The notes: generated from the letters alone by a model not told the origin. DNA of 64,000 nt from Anticarsia gemmatalis (GCF_050436995.1 NC_134758.1:6634001-6698000); one strand, 5' to 3'; positions 11,221 through 22,574 are shown, numbered from the stretch's first letter. Made by a program: numbers and translations.

Positions 11221-11721
11221 GGTGGCTCATGTCCTTGGACGCACGAACAATAACGGAAAATCTATACAAATGAATCTCAGTTGGGAATCGATGTAAATTA
11301 TGAGCACAGACAAACGTACTCGGGACGCGCTCTACATGACCAATTAGGCCGCCTTTGTTTATACTCTAAAATCTACAGCTCACTAACTTGGTATGAATAA
11401 AGCATATAACATCTAGTTTTATTGCTTCTGAGCATACTTGGGAAGCGTAATTTGAAATGTCCAAAACATTATGTATGAGGCTCGAGGAAGTTCGCCGCTG
11501 AACATTGAACAACAACGTACAGAACAAACGTCTCGCCGCTTTCAAAGCTTCGCTTACGAGACATAGGTACGAATCAACAATACAGACTCCTAACAAGGCG
11601 AGTCAGGATATAGGATCTATTGAAATCGAAGATCATCGACCTCAACATGCGCCCTCGCTTTGACAGATTGTCATCTTAACAAAATAGAGTCATACAATAA
11701 AGATCAAGGCTAATATTTTGT
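11221..11721. promoter_or_regulatory. Shared intergenic region between divergent cuticle-type genes
   Basis: About 500 bases separate the two divergent TATA boxes. Cis-elements for both genes should lie here. The minus-strand open frame at 11366-11596 has no splice or composition support and is not taken as a gene. Confidence 0.45.
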
Positions 11722-11760
11722 TATATAAGCTAAGCACTTTAAAGCTCAGTACGATTCAGT
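11722..11760 (+). promoter_or_regulatory. Core promoter with two tandem initiators
   Basis: TATATAAG at 11722-11729 is followed by TCAGT at 11746-11750 and again at 11756-11760, both exact arthropod initiator cores. Distances from the TATA T to the initiator A are 26 and 36 bases. The first is closer to canonical spacing. Confidence 0.65.
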
Positions 11761-11781
11761 ACACTGCATCACTCAATCAAC

Positions 11782-13071
11782 ATGTTCGCCAAAATCGTAA
11801 GTTACTTTACTTACTTATTATAATTCTATTGAAATCCCTATCATCAGTCATGTTTTCAATAACAGCGCTCCTATTTCCACGAAGGATCCTTGTAACGAAC
11901 GCAATATATACTCTGGGCCACTAAGTATTCTACGTAACAAAAATACCTTTTAAGTTTCCTAGATTTCGTGATCCACTGTGATAATAACATATTAATGTTG
12001 ACTCTGATGTCAATAATGTTATTTCTTAAGCACATAATGTCGCAGTCAAAACACGACAGTTAAAAAATTACGACCATCGTGCCAGCTTAATAATTTTCTC
12101 TTTACTCGCCCATCAATTATGTTGAAACAAGACACTTGAATTTCAAACAAAATCGAAATGAGAGCAAATCTGAGGGACACTTTCTTTAATTAATAACAAC
12201 GGTAAATGTGTTAGAAGTTTGTTCGTTAAAAGTTATAAAGGTCGAGTCATTGATACCGACCGGCCATGCCCCCGCTGGCCCCTTTAAACAACTGCTACTA
12301 GGAATATTCCCTACAATTTGTCGATGAACATGAAATGGGAACAGATACCTTTAATTAATTCCGGGGTATTTGATAGACATGGCGGCATTGTTTGATATAT
12401 TTAAGACAAATTTTCCTCATAGTTTTGCCTTTCAAAAATTAAGAGTAAACTTGTAAATTATTCAAAGTAGGTAGTTGGTATTCAACTGAAATAAGCTCAG
12501 CGTTTTAAATCTTAGTGGTTGTTTAATATGATGTAATGACCAAAAATAGGTTAAATACATATTTACTTAGATCGAGTATGTGTTAATGTAAAATATTTAG
12601 ATGAAAATATTTTTGTATTTAATCTCAGTAGGTACAATTTGGATAAAGATAGATCAAGTATTGAGTTTTGACATTTAGCTGTAGATTAATTAAAAGTTAT
12701 AGAAACAAAGGTTAGATAGTTTTTAAATTCTATTTATATAGACGTAAATAAAACTCTTACCTCTTTATAAAAACTACTTTATCAGCAAAACTGTAAAAAT
12801 ATCTAAAATATCATCAGTTTAGCCGTAAATACGTAATATTAAGTAAGACAGAGAAAGAGCGTAACGTTATCTCTTTTCTTTACAGTTCGCCCTCTTTGCT
12901 ATGCTGGTGGTGGCTTTCGCGGCACCAAACCCTAAACCTCAGTACCTGGCCTATTCTTCCGACTACGTGTACCCTGGAGCAGCGGTCGTTCCCTCCGTGT
13001 ATTCCCCATACGTCGACCCCGTTGCCTACTCTGCCGTACCTGCTTACACCGCTCCCGTCTTCGTCAGATAA
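11782..13071 (+). CDS. Small secreted Tyr/Val/Ala/Pro-rich cuticle-type protein (two exons)
   Basis: Join 11782-11796 and 12886-13071, giving 66 residues. Exon 1 is ATGTTCGCCAAAATC (MFAKI) before gtaagt. Exon 2 follows ctttacag and continues FALFAMLVVAFAAPNPKPQY, so the phase-0 intron splits the signal peptide. Cleavage is expected after AFA. The mature chain has AYSSDYVYPG, VYSPYVDPVAY and PAYTAPVFVR-like units, rich in Tyr, Val, Ala, Pro and Ser, with no Cys. The exon is short and in a different frame from the longer open frames overlapping it (12880-13083 minus, 12896-13195 plus), which are shadows. The first exon is nearly identical to that of the divergent neighbour (MFAKL). Confidence 0.85.
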
Positions 13072-13190
13072 AAACCACAACAACTACTACTTGATCTTTC
13101 AAATGTCTACCGATGTCTGCAATTTTAATATGTCTACGACTTCAATGTTTATTGGACTCGTAAATATGTTGAGCTTTTCCGTTTTGAGCA

Positions 13191-13196
13191 AATAAA
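13191..13196 (+). terminator. Poly(A) signal
   Basis: AATAAA lies 120 bases after the stop at 13071. Confidence 0.65.
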
Positions 13197-13230
13197 CTGC
13201 ATCCCAAATAATGTGTTTTATTGTTACACT

Positions 13231-13332
13231 ACCCGTAACTCGTACTTGGACAGCGTGCTGGACTCAAAAAATAAACGCTTCCTAATTCCGGGAGGAGAAC
13301 GTTACCTAACAGTGGGACAGTAATGAGTTAAA
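13231..13332 (+). mobile_element. Degenerate SINE tail (CACTTGGCC type)
   Basis: acccgtaactcgtacttgg, then acagcgtgctggactcaa, ccgggaggaga and cagtgggacagtaatgagtta matches the tail of the element at 42873-43125 with many substitutions. It is an old, 5'-truncated copy directly downstream of the last cluster gene. Confidence 0.65.
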
Positions 13333-13353
13333 TATAAATTGTTGTTATATGAC

Positions 13354-13392
13354 AATAACAATAATTTAAATTATATTTAAATTATTGTTATT
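13354..13392. repeat. Perfect 18-base inverted repeat flanked by direct repeats
   Basis: Arms 13354-13371 and 13375-13392 are perfect reverse complements (aataacaataatttaaat) around a 3-base centre (tat). A 15-base direct repeat, ttatatgacaataac, overlaps both sides (13345-13359 and 13397-13411). Confidence 0.85.
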
Positions 13393-14393
13393 ATTATTAT
13401 ATGACAATAACTGCTTTTTAAAGTATTGAGATTAGTAATTATCAAAAATCCTATTTCATTTTAAATGTAAAAGAGAATTCGGTACTTAATCGTTTATAAA
13501 AATAATAATATTTGTAATATTTTTGTAAGTTTTAGCATGCAATAGCTTCAAATTGTTTATTTAAAAGTACATGTTCAGTGGTTTCACTTTATTTGCACGT
13601 TGACACTCGTAAAGTAACCGAAAATACGACATCAGGGTTTTATTCATCAATTGAGCTCGTAAAAACGACTCTTACACGTACATTAAACTTTCGCTTTCAT
13701 CGGTTTGGCGACAGGAATCCAAGTGGTATTTAATCAGAGTTATTGGTGACACAATCTTCAGCAGCCCAAATTTACTAGCTGTGCGACATTTCCCAAACAT
13801 TGCTAAAGTTTTCCCGAAATAATAATAACCTAGGTATTATTCCAGATAAAAGACTTTAATATGGTGTACTTTTTCATCTTAATCCTAAAGTAAATTTGGC
13901 GTTATTGAATAACAACATGATTCTATCCAAGCACCAATTTATAATAAGTATAAGTATAGATACATACCTAGTAAGTACCTAGGTAGATAATATTGTAACA
14001 TCGAACAAATACATCAAACAAAAAGTAACTTTGCATTACTTTCATTAGAATCATATGTGTTTCCAACAAACAAATGACTGAAACAAAGTAGCATTACGAG
14101 TAGAAACAACAGCCAATGTTTCACATTAATACTTATTACTTGTGGGCACCAAACTCCCCTAGTGCAATAGAGCATACTGTCTGAATACATTACCTCAATC
14201 ATATTGTCAATGTGCAAATCATGACCTTCATCACAACAATGTATTGCAATTGATGATTGTTACAGTTCGGAAACACATTCAACCTTGAAGAACCTTTATC
14301 AATTCAAGGGCTTCTGGTCTATCTTAGAGACTAATGATACACGTGTAAACTATTTCTTTGGAGACCACCTTTTAATAAAACATTATATTTAAA

Positions 14394-14600
14394 CTAGCTG
14401 ATCCGCGCAACTTCGCTTGCGTCCAATAAGAGCGAAAGGGTAAAATTTTTCCCCGTTTTTGTGACATTTTTTTACTGGTACTCTGCTCCTTTTGGTCGTT
14501 GCGTGATGATATATAGCCTATGTCCTCTCTCGGGTATCAAAATATCCCCATACCAAATTTCATGCAAATTGGTTCAGTAGTTTAGGCGTGATTGAGTAGC

Positions 14601-14639
<39 letters not shown>

Positions 14640-14670
14640 GTTACTTTCGCATTTATAATATTAGTATGGA
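14394..14670 (-). mobile_element. Non-autonomous Helitron (CAGA-microsatellite subfamily)
   Basis: Read on the minus strand the element starts TCCATACTAATATTATAAATG and ends ...GCGCGGATCAGCTAG, inserted between A and T as Helitrons are. A short hairpin (cgcaa-gcgaag-ttgcg) lies just inside the CTAG end. It contains a (CAGA)n tract at 14600-14639. The open frame at 14592-14846 is produced by this repeat and is not a gene. Confidence 0.88.
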
Positions 14671-15145
14671 TATGGATATTTAAATACTACATTGTATTGA
14701 ACAAAGCTCGCGCACTTGACGACGGCAACCTGTTTCATACAATTATAATTGAGCCCTCGTTACGTTCATATTGCACAAGAATTTTAATACATCATAACCA
14801 TATAAATTACTATAATTTCTTACGTTTTTTCTTAATTACAGGATAAGTAATAGGAAGGCTAGTTTAATTCATATTTGCGTTGTTAAAGCTGCTATGACAT
14901 AACGCTCATATCTTAGTACATTCATTACATTTATAATCATCGTGTATACGAGTGTGTACCTCTTTGACATTTTCATTGACATCCACTGAAAATCAACACA
15001 GTTTCTAACGTAAGTAGCAGATGGAAAATGTTAATAATAATATAATTAAACATAAATAATGTAGGTTTATGTACAGAAATATTTCAATATATTTCGAATA
15101 GGGTGCGTTTGAATACACCAATTCACACAAAGAATTCAAGAAACA

Positions 15146-15403
15146 TCTATACTAATATTATAAAGCTGAAGAGTTTTTTTGTTTGTTTGTTTGTTTGAAC
15201 GCGCTAATCTCAGGAACTGCTAGTCCGATTTGAAAAAATCTTTCAGTGTTAGATAGCCCATTTATCGAGGAAGGCTACAGGCTATATATCATCACGTTAC
15301 GACCAATAGGAGCAGAGTACGAGTAAAAAATGTTACAAAAACGGGGAAAATTTTGACCCATTCTTTCTTATGTGACGCAAGCGAAGTTGCGCGGGTCAGC
15401 TAG
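15146..15403 (+). mobile_element. Non-autonomous Helitron (TTTG-microsatellite subfamily)
   Basis: Starts TCTATACTAATATTATAAAG and ends GCGGGTCAGCTAG, between A (15145) and T (15404). It has a (TTTG)n tract near 15178-15196 and the 3' hairpin CGCAA-GCGAAG-TTGCG at 15376-15391, eight bases before CTAG. No Rep/helicase coding is present. It matches copies at 45395, 47849, 53262 and 59736. Confidence 0.9.
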
Positions 15404-15975
15404 TTATTTATATAATAGCTCGGAGAAACGATTTTATTTCTATTTATATTTTAAGTAAATGTTCTAAATATTTACCATGCTTTCTCCTAATAGCAAATAC
15501 TAGATATCAAAGACATTTCACCTACATATACAATTAATTATCGTATATTTGACATACTCAATACTAAGTTCAATCAGATGCACGTTCAATGCTCCACTGC
15601 TGTTTAATTGAACCAGTGCAAGAGCCAAAGGGAGCATTCAAGTGATAAATAAGGACAATTATTTCACTGCCATTGACATATTAATTGCTTTAATTCAATA
15701 GAATTTGCAAGAGATAAAATAAAATTATAAATCTTGAGAAATCTTTATGGCTGCAACTTCAATTTAGTTCGCCGCCACATATTTCGTTGTCATCAGTTGT
15801 AGCTTTTATCTACCTAACATCATCATCATAATTGGCATGTGTTCCTCTATTGCATTTGTGAACAATGTATGTGAACTCGGTATGTATAATATGGTAAACC
15901 ATCCAAGGAACAATCTCGGCAAGTGTTGCTTAACCTTACAGTTCGATCTGCATTGATTGCGTTATTGATTTATAT

Positions 15976-16169
15976 TAGTGGTTCCCAACCAGTGGTCCGC
16001 GGACCAGGACCACCGCGGAAGTAAAAGTAAAAATATGGTTGGCGAATGATTTTAATTTTATTTTTCAGGATGATTATTAGACTTTATTTTTTAAATACTT
16101 AAATAGTGATCCCTGCTAACAAGAATAATATAAAAGTGGTCCCGGACTAAGAAAGGTTGGGAACCCTAG
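15976..16169 (-). mobile_element. hAT-type MITE with perfect 8-base target duplication
   Basis: Bounded by (T)AGTGGTTCCCAACC and GGTTGGGAACCCTAG and flanked by atttatat at 15968-15975 and 16170-16177. The internal block (cggaccac..., aagaataatataaaagtggtccc) is the reverse complement of the copy at 9720-9895. The terminal C has mutated to T on the left. Confidence 0.9.
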
Positions 16170-16339
16170 ATTTATATAGATCGTATTATGATTCAGGCGG
16201 CAATCATGAAGGGTTATTAGTACGTAAAGAACATCTTCGTAGCTAGAGGTCTAAACGGGTGTGACAGCCGCGACCGCATTTTTGGCAGATGAAAGACCCT
16301 GAGGTCGACGGAGGCTTAAAATCGCATTGATGCTATCTA

Positions 16340-16480
16340 CAGTATCCATCTATTGCGGGGCAAGAACCCTCTCCCAGTTACGCCAGTCATCCCAGTTGTG
16401 AGCCACTCGTGTCCGGGTTTTTGCTTACAAACTTTACTATGTCATCGACCCGTATATCACGGGTCGGCATAGTATTTGTG
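16340..16480. mobile_element. Possible decayed retroposon fragment
   Basis: A GC-richer patch (attgcggggcaagaaccctc, then catcgacccgtatatcacgg) resembles decayed lepidopteran LINE 3' regions. There are no ends or duplications to prove it. Confidence 0.25.
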
Positions 16481-17857
16481 AAAATATAGTGTGTCTAAAA
16501 CTTAGAACTTTTTTCTACGTCTCTCCTCTTCCAACTTTTAGTTGTCCTTAAAACTAGGGCAATTTGATTTTTTTCATATAACAAAGAATACTAGATATAT
16601 ACTAAAATATGTCGCCTAGTATGTATAAATTTTAATCTCCTGAAGGCCCTATACTCAGAATTTAACTTTGCGTTCACAGCACTCTTTTACAAAAAGATGT
16701 TTACACTAAAACTCATAAACTTGTTCGACAAAAAAATACTTGTACAACGGTGATGAACGACCACCACAAACAAGAGTACTATAAAACAACTATAACCAAT
16801 TATCCACTATTAATATCTGCAATTTAACCTTGAACTCCAAACACAATAGTAGCGTCCACTTCCGAAGTGACATTAACTACAACATAACCGGCAGAGGGCC
16901 TATTGTGATCTGATGTCATAACTATTGTTCGACCAAAACAGATCGACACTTCTCGTACGACAAAAAAATACTCGACAGCCATACGACGGTAGTACTTGTA
17001 AAAATTATCGCCATCGTTATTGATTAAGGGCCTATTCTATTTATGTATGGTTAGAACCTAGGTAGATGCTGGGTGGCCTATGAAATAGATAATGAGTGCT
17101 TACAGATACATGTTATGTATTATGTAAACTTATAGATCAATGAAATATACTGATCATTATTTATTCTGTGTTGTCAACACTACCCTTTCATGGTAGAACT
17201 TGCCTACCTTTTTAGCATGTATCTTTGTCGCACGGTACTTTTCAGACATACGATTGAAAAAATCATCCCTTAAACTGAATCAAAGTGAACAAGAAAACAA
17301 AATGTTTACTACAAATTAGAATCAAACGACAGTAAGTGCTGTAGCTGAGTTGTAATAAACAAACAATCATGCATCAAAATCTTGTTAAATAGGAATATTT
17401 ATCATCCATTTTCAACAATAACTTTTGGAGCAACTGCATCATCTATTTGAAAATAGTTCGTACAACCCAAACAACAACAAAGACCTCATTATATAATTAA
17501 CAAGAATAGAAAGGATTATTATCGGATATTACCTAAACAGGTGAATGCATTTCATTGAATATAATCTCTTAAGCACTGGTGAGGGGATGCGATCTATTCT
17601 TAGCTGATAAAGCATCATTTGTGCAACTAATCCGGCCAACTAATTGACGCACATTCCCTTCATGAATAAGCTTTCGAACGTCACTCGATGTTTGCTACCT
17701 ATGTTATTCTGTCTCTTGTATTTTGTCAACTTAGCACGCAATTTTAAACTGTACAGAATGCGTCATACATTATTTTTGTTTAGAATCGATGCTCTGTAAC
17801 GAGAGAAACACGATTCTGTATGATATAGAAATACTCCTATTAGTGCATTTGTAAGTT

Positions 17858-18096
17858 AGGGTTGCCAGATGGCCGGGATTTCCGGGATTGTCCCGGATTT
17901 TTGCGTGTTATCCCGTGTCTCGTAATTTTATTTCCCTGTCCCGGAATGGAAATGCTAGTTTTTTATAAAGTTACGATAAATAAGAATCTTTTTTTGGTCA
18001 TTCCCACTTAGCCATCGTGGTCCTGGAATGTGCAGGAAATTCCGTTCGTGGCCCCAGAAATGTATAGGAAATGGTTAGCATTGATCTGGCAACCCT
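17858..18096. mobile_element. MITE with 13-base perfect terminal inverted repeats
   Basis: agggttgccagat at 17858-17870 is the exact reverse complement of atctggcaaccct at 18084-18096. The interior has a run of ccgggat/cccgga motifs and a T-tract, with no coding frame. The GGGTTGCCAGAT ends resemble hAT or related DNA elements, but no clean target duplication was seen. Confidence 0.75.
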
Positions 18097-18767
18097 AGTT
18101 TAACTGCATTAGAAATTGGAAATCATTTTAAGTATACTTGAATAAAAAAAGTTTAAATGATAACCCGTTTGATAACTTGTTATTACGATGTACAATCCTA
18201 TTAGCTACCATAAAATGAAGCTCGCTACTCGACAAAGTAACCAATTATGCTAAAGCCATAATCTTCGATACACTGTAATCAAATTCAAGCATGAATTTGC
18301 GATTTTTTGCTCTCATCTATACATCAATATAGTTAAAACAGTCAACAGCAAAAAGACAATGATCCAAAATTAAAAGTGACTCAAATTACTAGATACGATG
18401 AAAAAAACTGTATCACACTTGCTCGACATGAACCGGTCTTGGACATTTGTAGGGAAATTCGTTATGTATTGCGCAACGCCTCTACTTATTCTGGACTATC
18501 TAGAAGCTCGTCGAAGCCCGCTCTATTGATATATTACACGCATTCGTAAGCATGTCTGTCTATGAGAAATGTACAGGTTTATTTCCTAACAATAATTAGA
18601 TAATATCTCTATTGAATGAACAGTATGTGATAATTAGTTATACGCTAATTGTCATTCAATGCTAGTTATTAGCAAAAGTTTTTTTTTGTAGATCAATATG
18701 ATATATTAATCAACTGAGCAACTTTACTTTGCAGATATTATAAAAAAAGTTTATAAATTCAAAATCA

Positions 18768-18930
18768 AAATCAATCAAAATCAAATCATTTATTCATATA
18801 GGTCAAATGTTGACACTTATGATAGTCAATGATACAGAGAGTGAATTTACCGCCAGTTCGGAAGGTAGGGCCAATGAGAAGAGCTGGCAAGAAACTCCAG
18901 GCCACTCTTTTTAATCGCCAATTAATTTTA
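18768..18930 (-). mobile_element. LINE 3' end with (GATTTT)n tail
   Basis: On the minus strand it runs ...cttgccagctcttctcattgg...ccgaactggcggtaaa...aataaatgatttgattttgattgattttgattttg. It ends in a GATTTT simple repeat (plus 18768-18790), as in lepidopteran CR1/Jockey-like LINE 3' ends. The exact family is not certain. The minus frame at 18786-18995 is a by-product. Confidence 0.65.
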
Positions 18931-19219
18931 ACAATCTTTCTATTAGGTATAAATTTTTGATGATGTAAGGAGCTGCTACCAACACTACCGAACACACATA
19001 GGTATAATATAAATAAATTAAATCAATATAAAGGTGCTAATTCAATTGTAATTCTTTGGGCTCTGCCTACCCCTATGGGAAAAAGACGTGATAAATTGTG
19101 TATTATGTACGCATGATTGTAAATGTAAATCGCTATAAAATCCGTAAACACAATCAAATTGTATAAATGTGTAATTTTTAGTTATATAAATAAAATAAAT
19201 TGCGTTAATTTAGCAATAT

Positions 19220-19380
19220 TCATCAATATGTAAGCCGCGCTGTGAACGTCGGCCAGTCCGCGTAGTCTGTGGGCCAACACTTGAACAATGCATGTTTACT
19301 AAAATAGCCCAATCCCTCAGCTGCGGCGGCCATGTTTGGAATAATGATGCAGGCCCCGTCACTACGATGTGCTAGCCATT
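19220..19380. promoter_or_regulatory. GC-rich island, candidate regulatory element
   Basis: A locally GC-rich patch in AT-rich surroundings. It has tgcggcggccatgtttgg near 19321, containing a GCCAT core like Pleiohomeotic/YY1 sites, and tgtttac near 19291, a forkhead-like core. There is no coding frame. The regulatory role is only a suggestion from motif content. Confidence 0.25.
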
Positions 19381-20353
19381 ATTATCGTTCTTACAAAATA
19401 ATTTATGGAATGCGGAGCTTGTATAGACTAGACATTTTTAGGCGTACGACAATTTCGGGACCGCACTCGACCATTCGGGGTAGAGTCTAATACGGCTGGT
19501 TCGAGTATAATATTTCCACAACGGCTTATTAAACAAATGGGATAAATTTCTTAGTAACCGGGAGATGTGTTTCTGTTTTTTTTTTTTAATAAACGTTTCC
19601 AAATAGTAAAATATCTGACATTAAGATTAGATACGCTGAAAAGACTGAAGGTTGTATTTATTTTTATTAAAAGCATAGCATTAGAATTTATATCAGTATT
19701 ATGTCACCACATTTAAAATCAATACACGGATTGATTTATATTCAACTAGAACATACAAATCGATTATTTTTATCTTTACAAAAACAAGATCATAAAGTTT
19801 TTTGCGAGAGTTTTAGCGATAGAAGTAACCGGCATTGCTGCTCGTTATAAAACGCTTATAGGTACGAGTATATTATTTCATTGTATTAGATATTATATTC
19901 TAAGTGTTACATATGTAATGTGGTTGATACATATTTGTATTGTTAGTATATTTAGATGAAGTATTGTTCAACATTTGTGTTAGTAGTTGAGGGGAAATTA
20001 ACAAGTATCGAACATTACATTACGTAAGTCTAATATTCGGAACTCGATCAGTAATAATGGTGTATTCATTAGTGGCATCACGTAAGCCGAGTCGAACACA
20101 GGCAGCCGAAACACTGGACTTGTGTACAGCTCATTAAATTGAATGCTATTATGAAACAGTTGATAATGCTCCACACACGGATTATTGTCTATATTTGGGT
20201 ATCGGCTGTCATTATGCATTAGACTAATGTTATGGACGTTTTGATACCTACGTGTTATTGGTCATCAGTTTTAAGCTTGACAATTAATCGTGAAAGTTAT
20301 TATTATATTCTACTAGCTGACCCGCGCAACTTCGCTTGCGTCACATAAGAGAG

Positions 20354-20552
20354 AATAAATAAATAAATAAATATCGTGGGACAACTCACACACGGTCATT
20401 TGATTCCAACTAAGCAGAGCTTGTACTATGGTAACCAAATAACTGATAAACATACTTATATACTTCTAAATACATACTTATATAGATAAATTGACATCCA
20501 GGTTCAGAACAAATACTCGTGCTCATCACACAAAGATTTGTCCCGTGCGGGA
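20354..20552 (-). mobile_element. SINE nested in a Helitron
   Basis: This is the reverse complement of the element body at 23300-23505: tcccgcacgggacaaat, gagcac(a/g)agtatttgttct, aagtatgtatttagaagtat, gttaccatagtacaagctctgct, gagttgtcc, then a TTTATT-rich tail. It interrupts the Helitron between agagaat and gggtcag, which are contiguous in the 53262 copy. The tRNA head is mostly lost. Confidence 0.8.
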
Positions 20553-20920
20553 TGGGTCAGAATTTTCCACGTTTTTGTAACACTTTACTGTTACTCTGCT
20601 CCTATTGGTCGTAGCGTGATGATATAAACTATGCTTTTTTTTCACGAAAAATATTCTCCAAATTGTTTATATCTCTTAATATAACGAAGTCGCACTAAGG
20701 CATATCCGCCATTAAAACAGTTGCCATGACAACGGAATTTTGTTATTTTAATGTCATTACAATATTGATTATTCGCTACTTCGTTCGCCACTTGATTTTT
20801 CCCGGGAAATGCGTTATTTTCCCGGGGTAAAAAGTAGCCTATGTCCTTTCTCGGGTATCAAAATACCTCCATACCAAATTTCATGCAAATTGGTTCAGTA
20901 GTTTAGGCGTGATTGAGTAG

Positions 20921-20921
20921 C

Positions 20922-20976
<55 letters not shown>
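20921..20976. repeat. (CAGA)n microsatellite
   Basis: About 14 uninterrupted units lie inside the Helitron and expand the same tract present in the 14394 copy. Confidence 0.95.
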
Positions 20977-22532
20977 GTTACTTTCGCATTTATAATATTA
21001 GTATGGATTATTGTCCTCAATTTTGGGCATTATTGGGTTGGCGTAACAATTCGTAACAGTATTGTAGAACATGTCTCAACGCTTTAAAGCACTGTATATA
21101 ATAAACTTGTTGCCATAATATTTGTACGATGTTAGTGTTTGTATATTGAGCGCAAGTAAACATTAGTTACGCTGATATTATTCCCTAAAGATTTCAATGT
21201 AAAGTTAATGTTCTGTTCCATTTGTACGAGATTTTGCCACGGTTCATTATTGTACTTTCTTTAGGCCAGAGTTAATATAAAAATGTTTTAATTTCGGCTA
21301 TACTGGTGAAGACTGTAATATTGCCATGATTAGCGTTGCTAAAGGCATTATTAAAAAGAGTAAATTTTTACATTGCATTAACCTATTTTCTTCAAAATCT
21401 AAATACTTATCTTCTATATTTCCTTTTAGAACAACAAAAAGTGTTCTGTAGTCAAACAACTTAGTAAAGAGCTTTATACGCAGATTTCGCAGCTAACGGT
21501 GGTCTACAAAATTCGAAATTTAGAGCATAAGTGACCTGTAGGCTTATGCCGCGGATGGTGGCCTATTTGAAACAGCTATTTTATTTTATAAAATACATAG
21601 AATTATTACTTATAATCTTGATATTTCGTGTATGTTGAGGCTCTACCTACCCAGCATGTATAAATTTTTACGGAGAAATTCCTGTTTTTATATTGATTGT
21701 TATAAAGATTGTTTTAAACTAAATCCATCTTTGAGTAGGAATTAGGGCAATAGAAGACGCACGCAGCGCTCTGCGGAAACTTTATAGACTACATTGTTAT
21801 TAATGAGTGGAAAACAAACAACTGTTAGATAAGAATTAGGTTTAACAATCTGGAGCAAACCGTTATTAGCTGGCGAAAAAACCCACTTCTTATAAATTTT
21901 ATATCAATTAAAAGTGTATTGAAGTAATTTTAGTGCAACCATTTGAGGCGCAAAAGCCAGTTGTGCTCACTGTAACAGGCATGTGGGTTAAGCAACCCAT
22001 GGCTTATCATATTCTATAGATGGGTGATCGCAGTGAAATTTTAGCTGAGCCACCCTACTTTGGAGGGCACATAAAAAGTCGTAGTTTTCGATGCAAATAA
22101 CAGTTGATATGCCATGTCAAAGGTCTCTCACTATCCTCACAATAAAACAAAATAGTATAACTGCAACAATCCGTTAATGGACATTCGAGGTTTACTTATA
22201 ACCAAAATGTTCGATTGTTTACAAAATACCCAAGTATAACTCACGGCAAGATTACTTACGAGACACAACAAACAGACTTGTTGATAAGAAAATAAACGAT
22301 CAGAAAGTTTGTGGTTAATTTACATCGAGTTTAGCTTCGATTAACATAAACCTACTGAATAATATACAAACAACGGAGTCAATTGAGTTCAATCTAAACG
22401 TGTAACACTGTGATTATTATGAAAAAATGATTTTAATGCGTTTCCATATAAACTCAATAATCGAGGTTTTCGCCGGAAAACTTTTGCTAATTCGTTTTTC
22501 ATGAGTAAAATCAAAATACGACGAACAGGAAA

Positions 22533-22574
22533 AGCACGTTCGAACCGCAAACGCAAACCGCGTTCGAACGTGCT
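22533..22574. repeat. 13-base perfect inverted repeat with palindromic arms
   Basis: agcacgttcgaac (22533-22545) pairs with gttcgaacgtgct (22562-22574) across a 16-base purine/C-rich loop (cgcaaacgcaaaccgc). Each arm contains the palindrome GTTCGAAC. It lies inside a minus-strand frame (22389-22622) that I do not take as a gene. Confidence 0.85.

Larger units (their letters stand above)
20313..21007 (-). mobile_element. Long non-autonomous Helitron with nested SINE
   Basis: Minus-strand orientation. On the plus strand it runs CTAGCTGACCCGCGCAACTT... to ...ATATTAGTATGGA, between A (20312) and T (21008). It contains a (CAGA)n tract at 20921-20976 and a longer interior (20640-20840) than the 14394 copy, including cccgggaaatgcgttattttcccggggt. 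A tRNA-derived SINE sits inside near the CTAG end. Confidence 0.88.
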
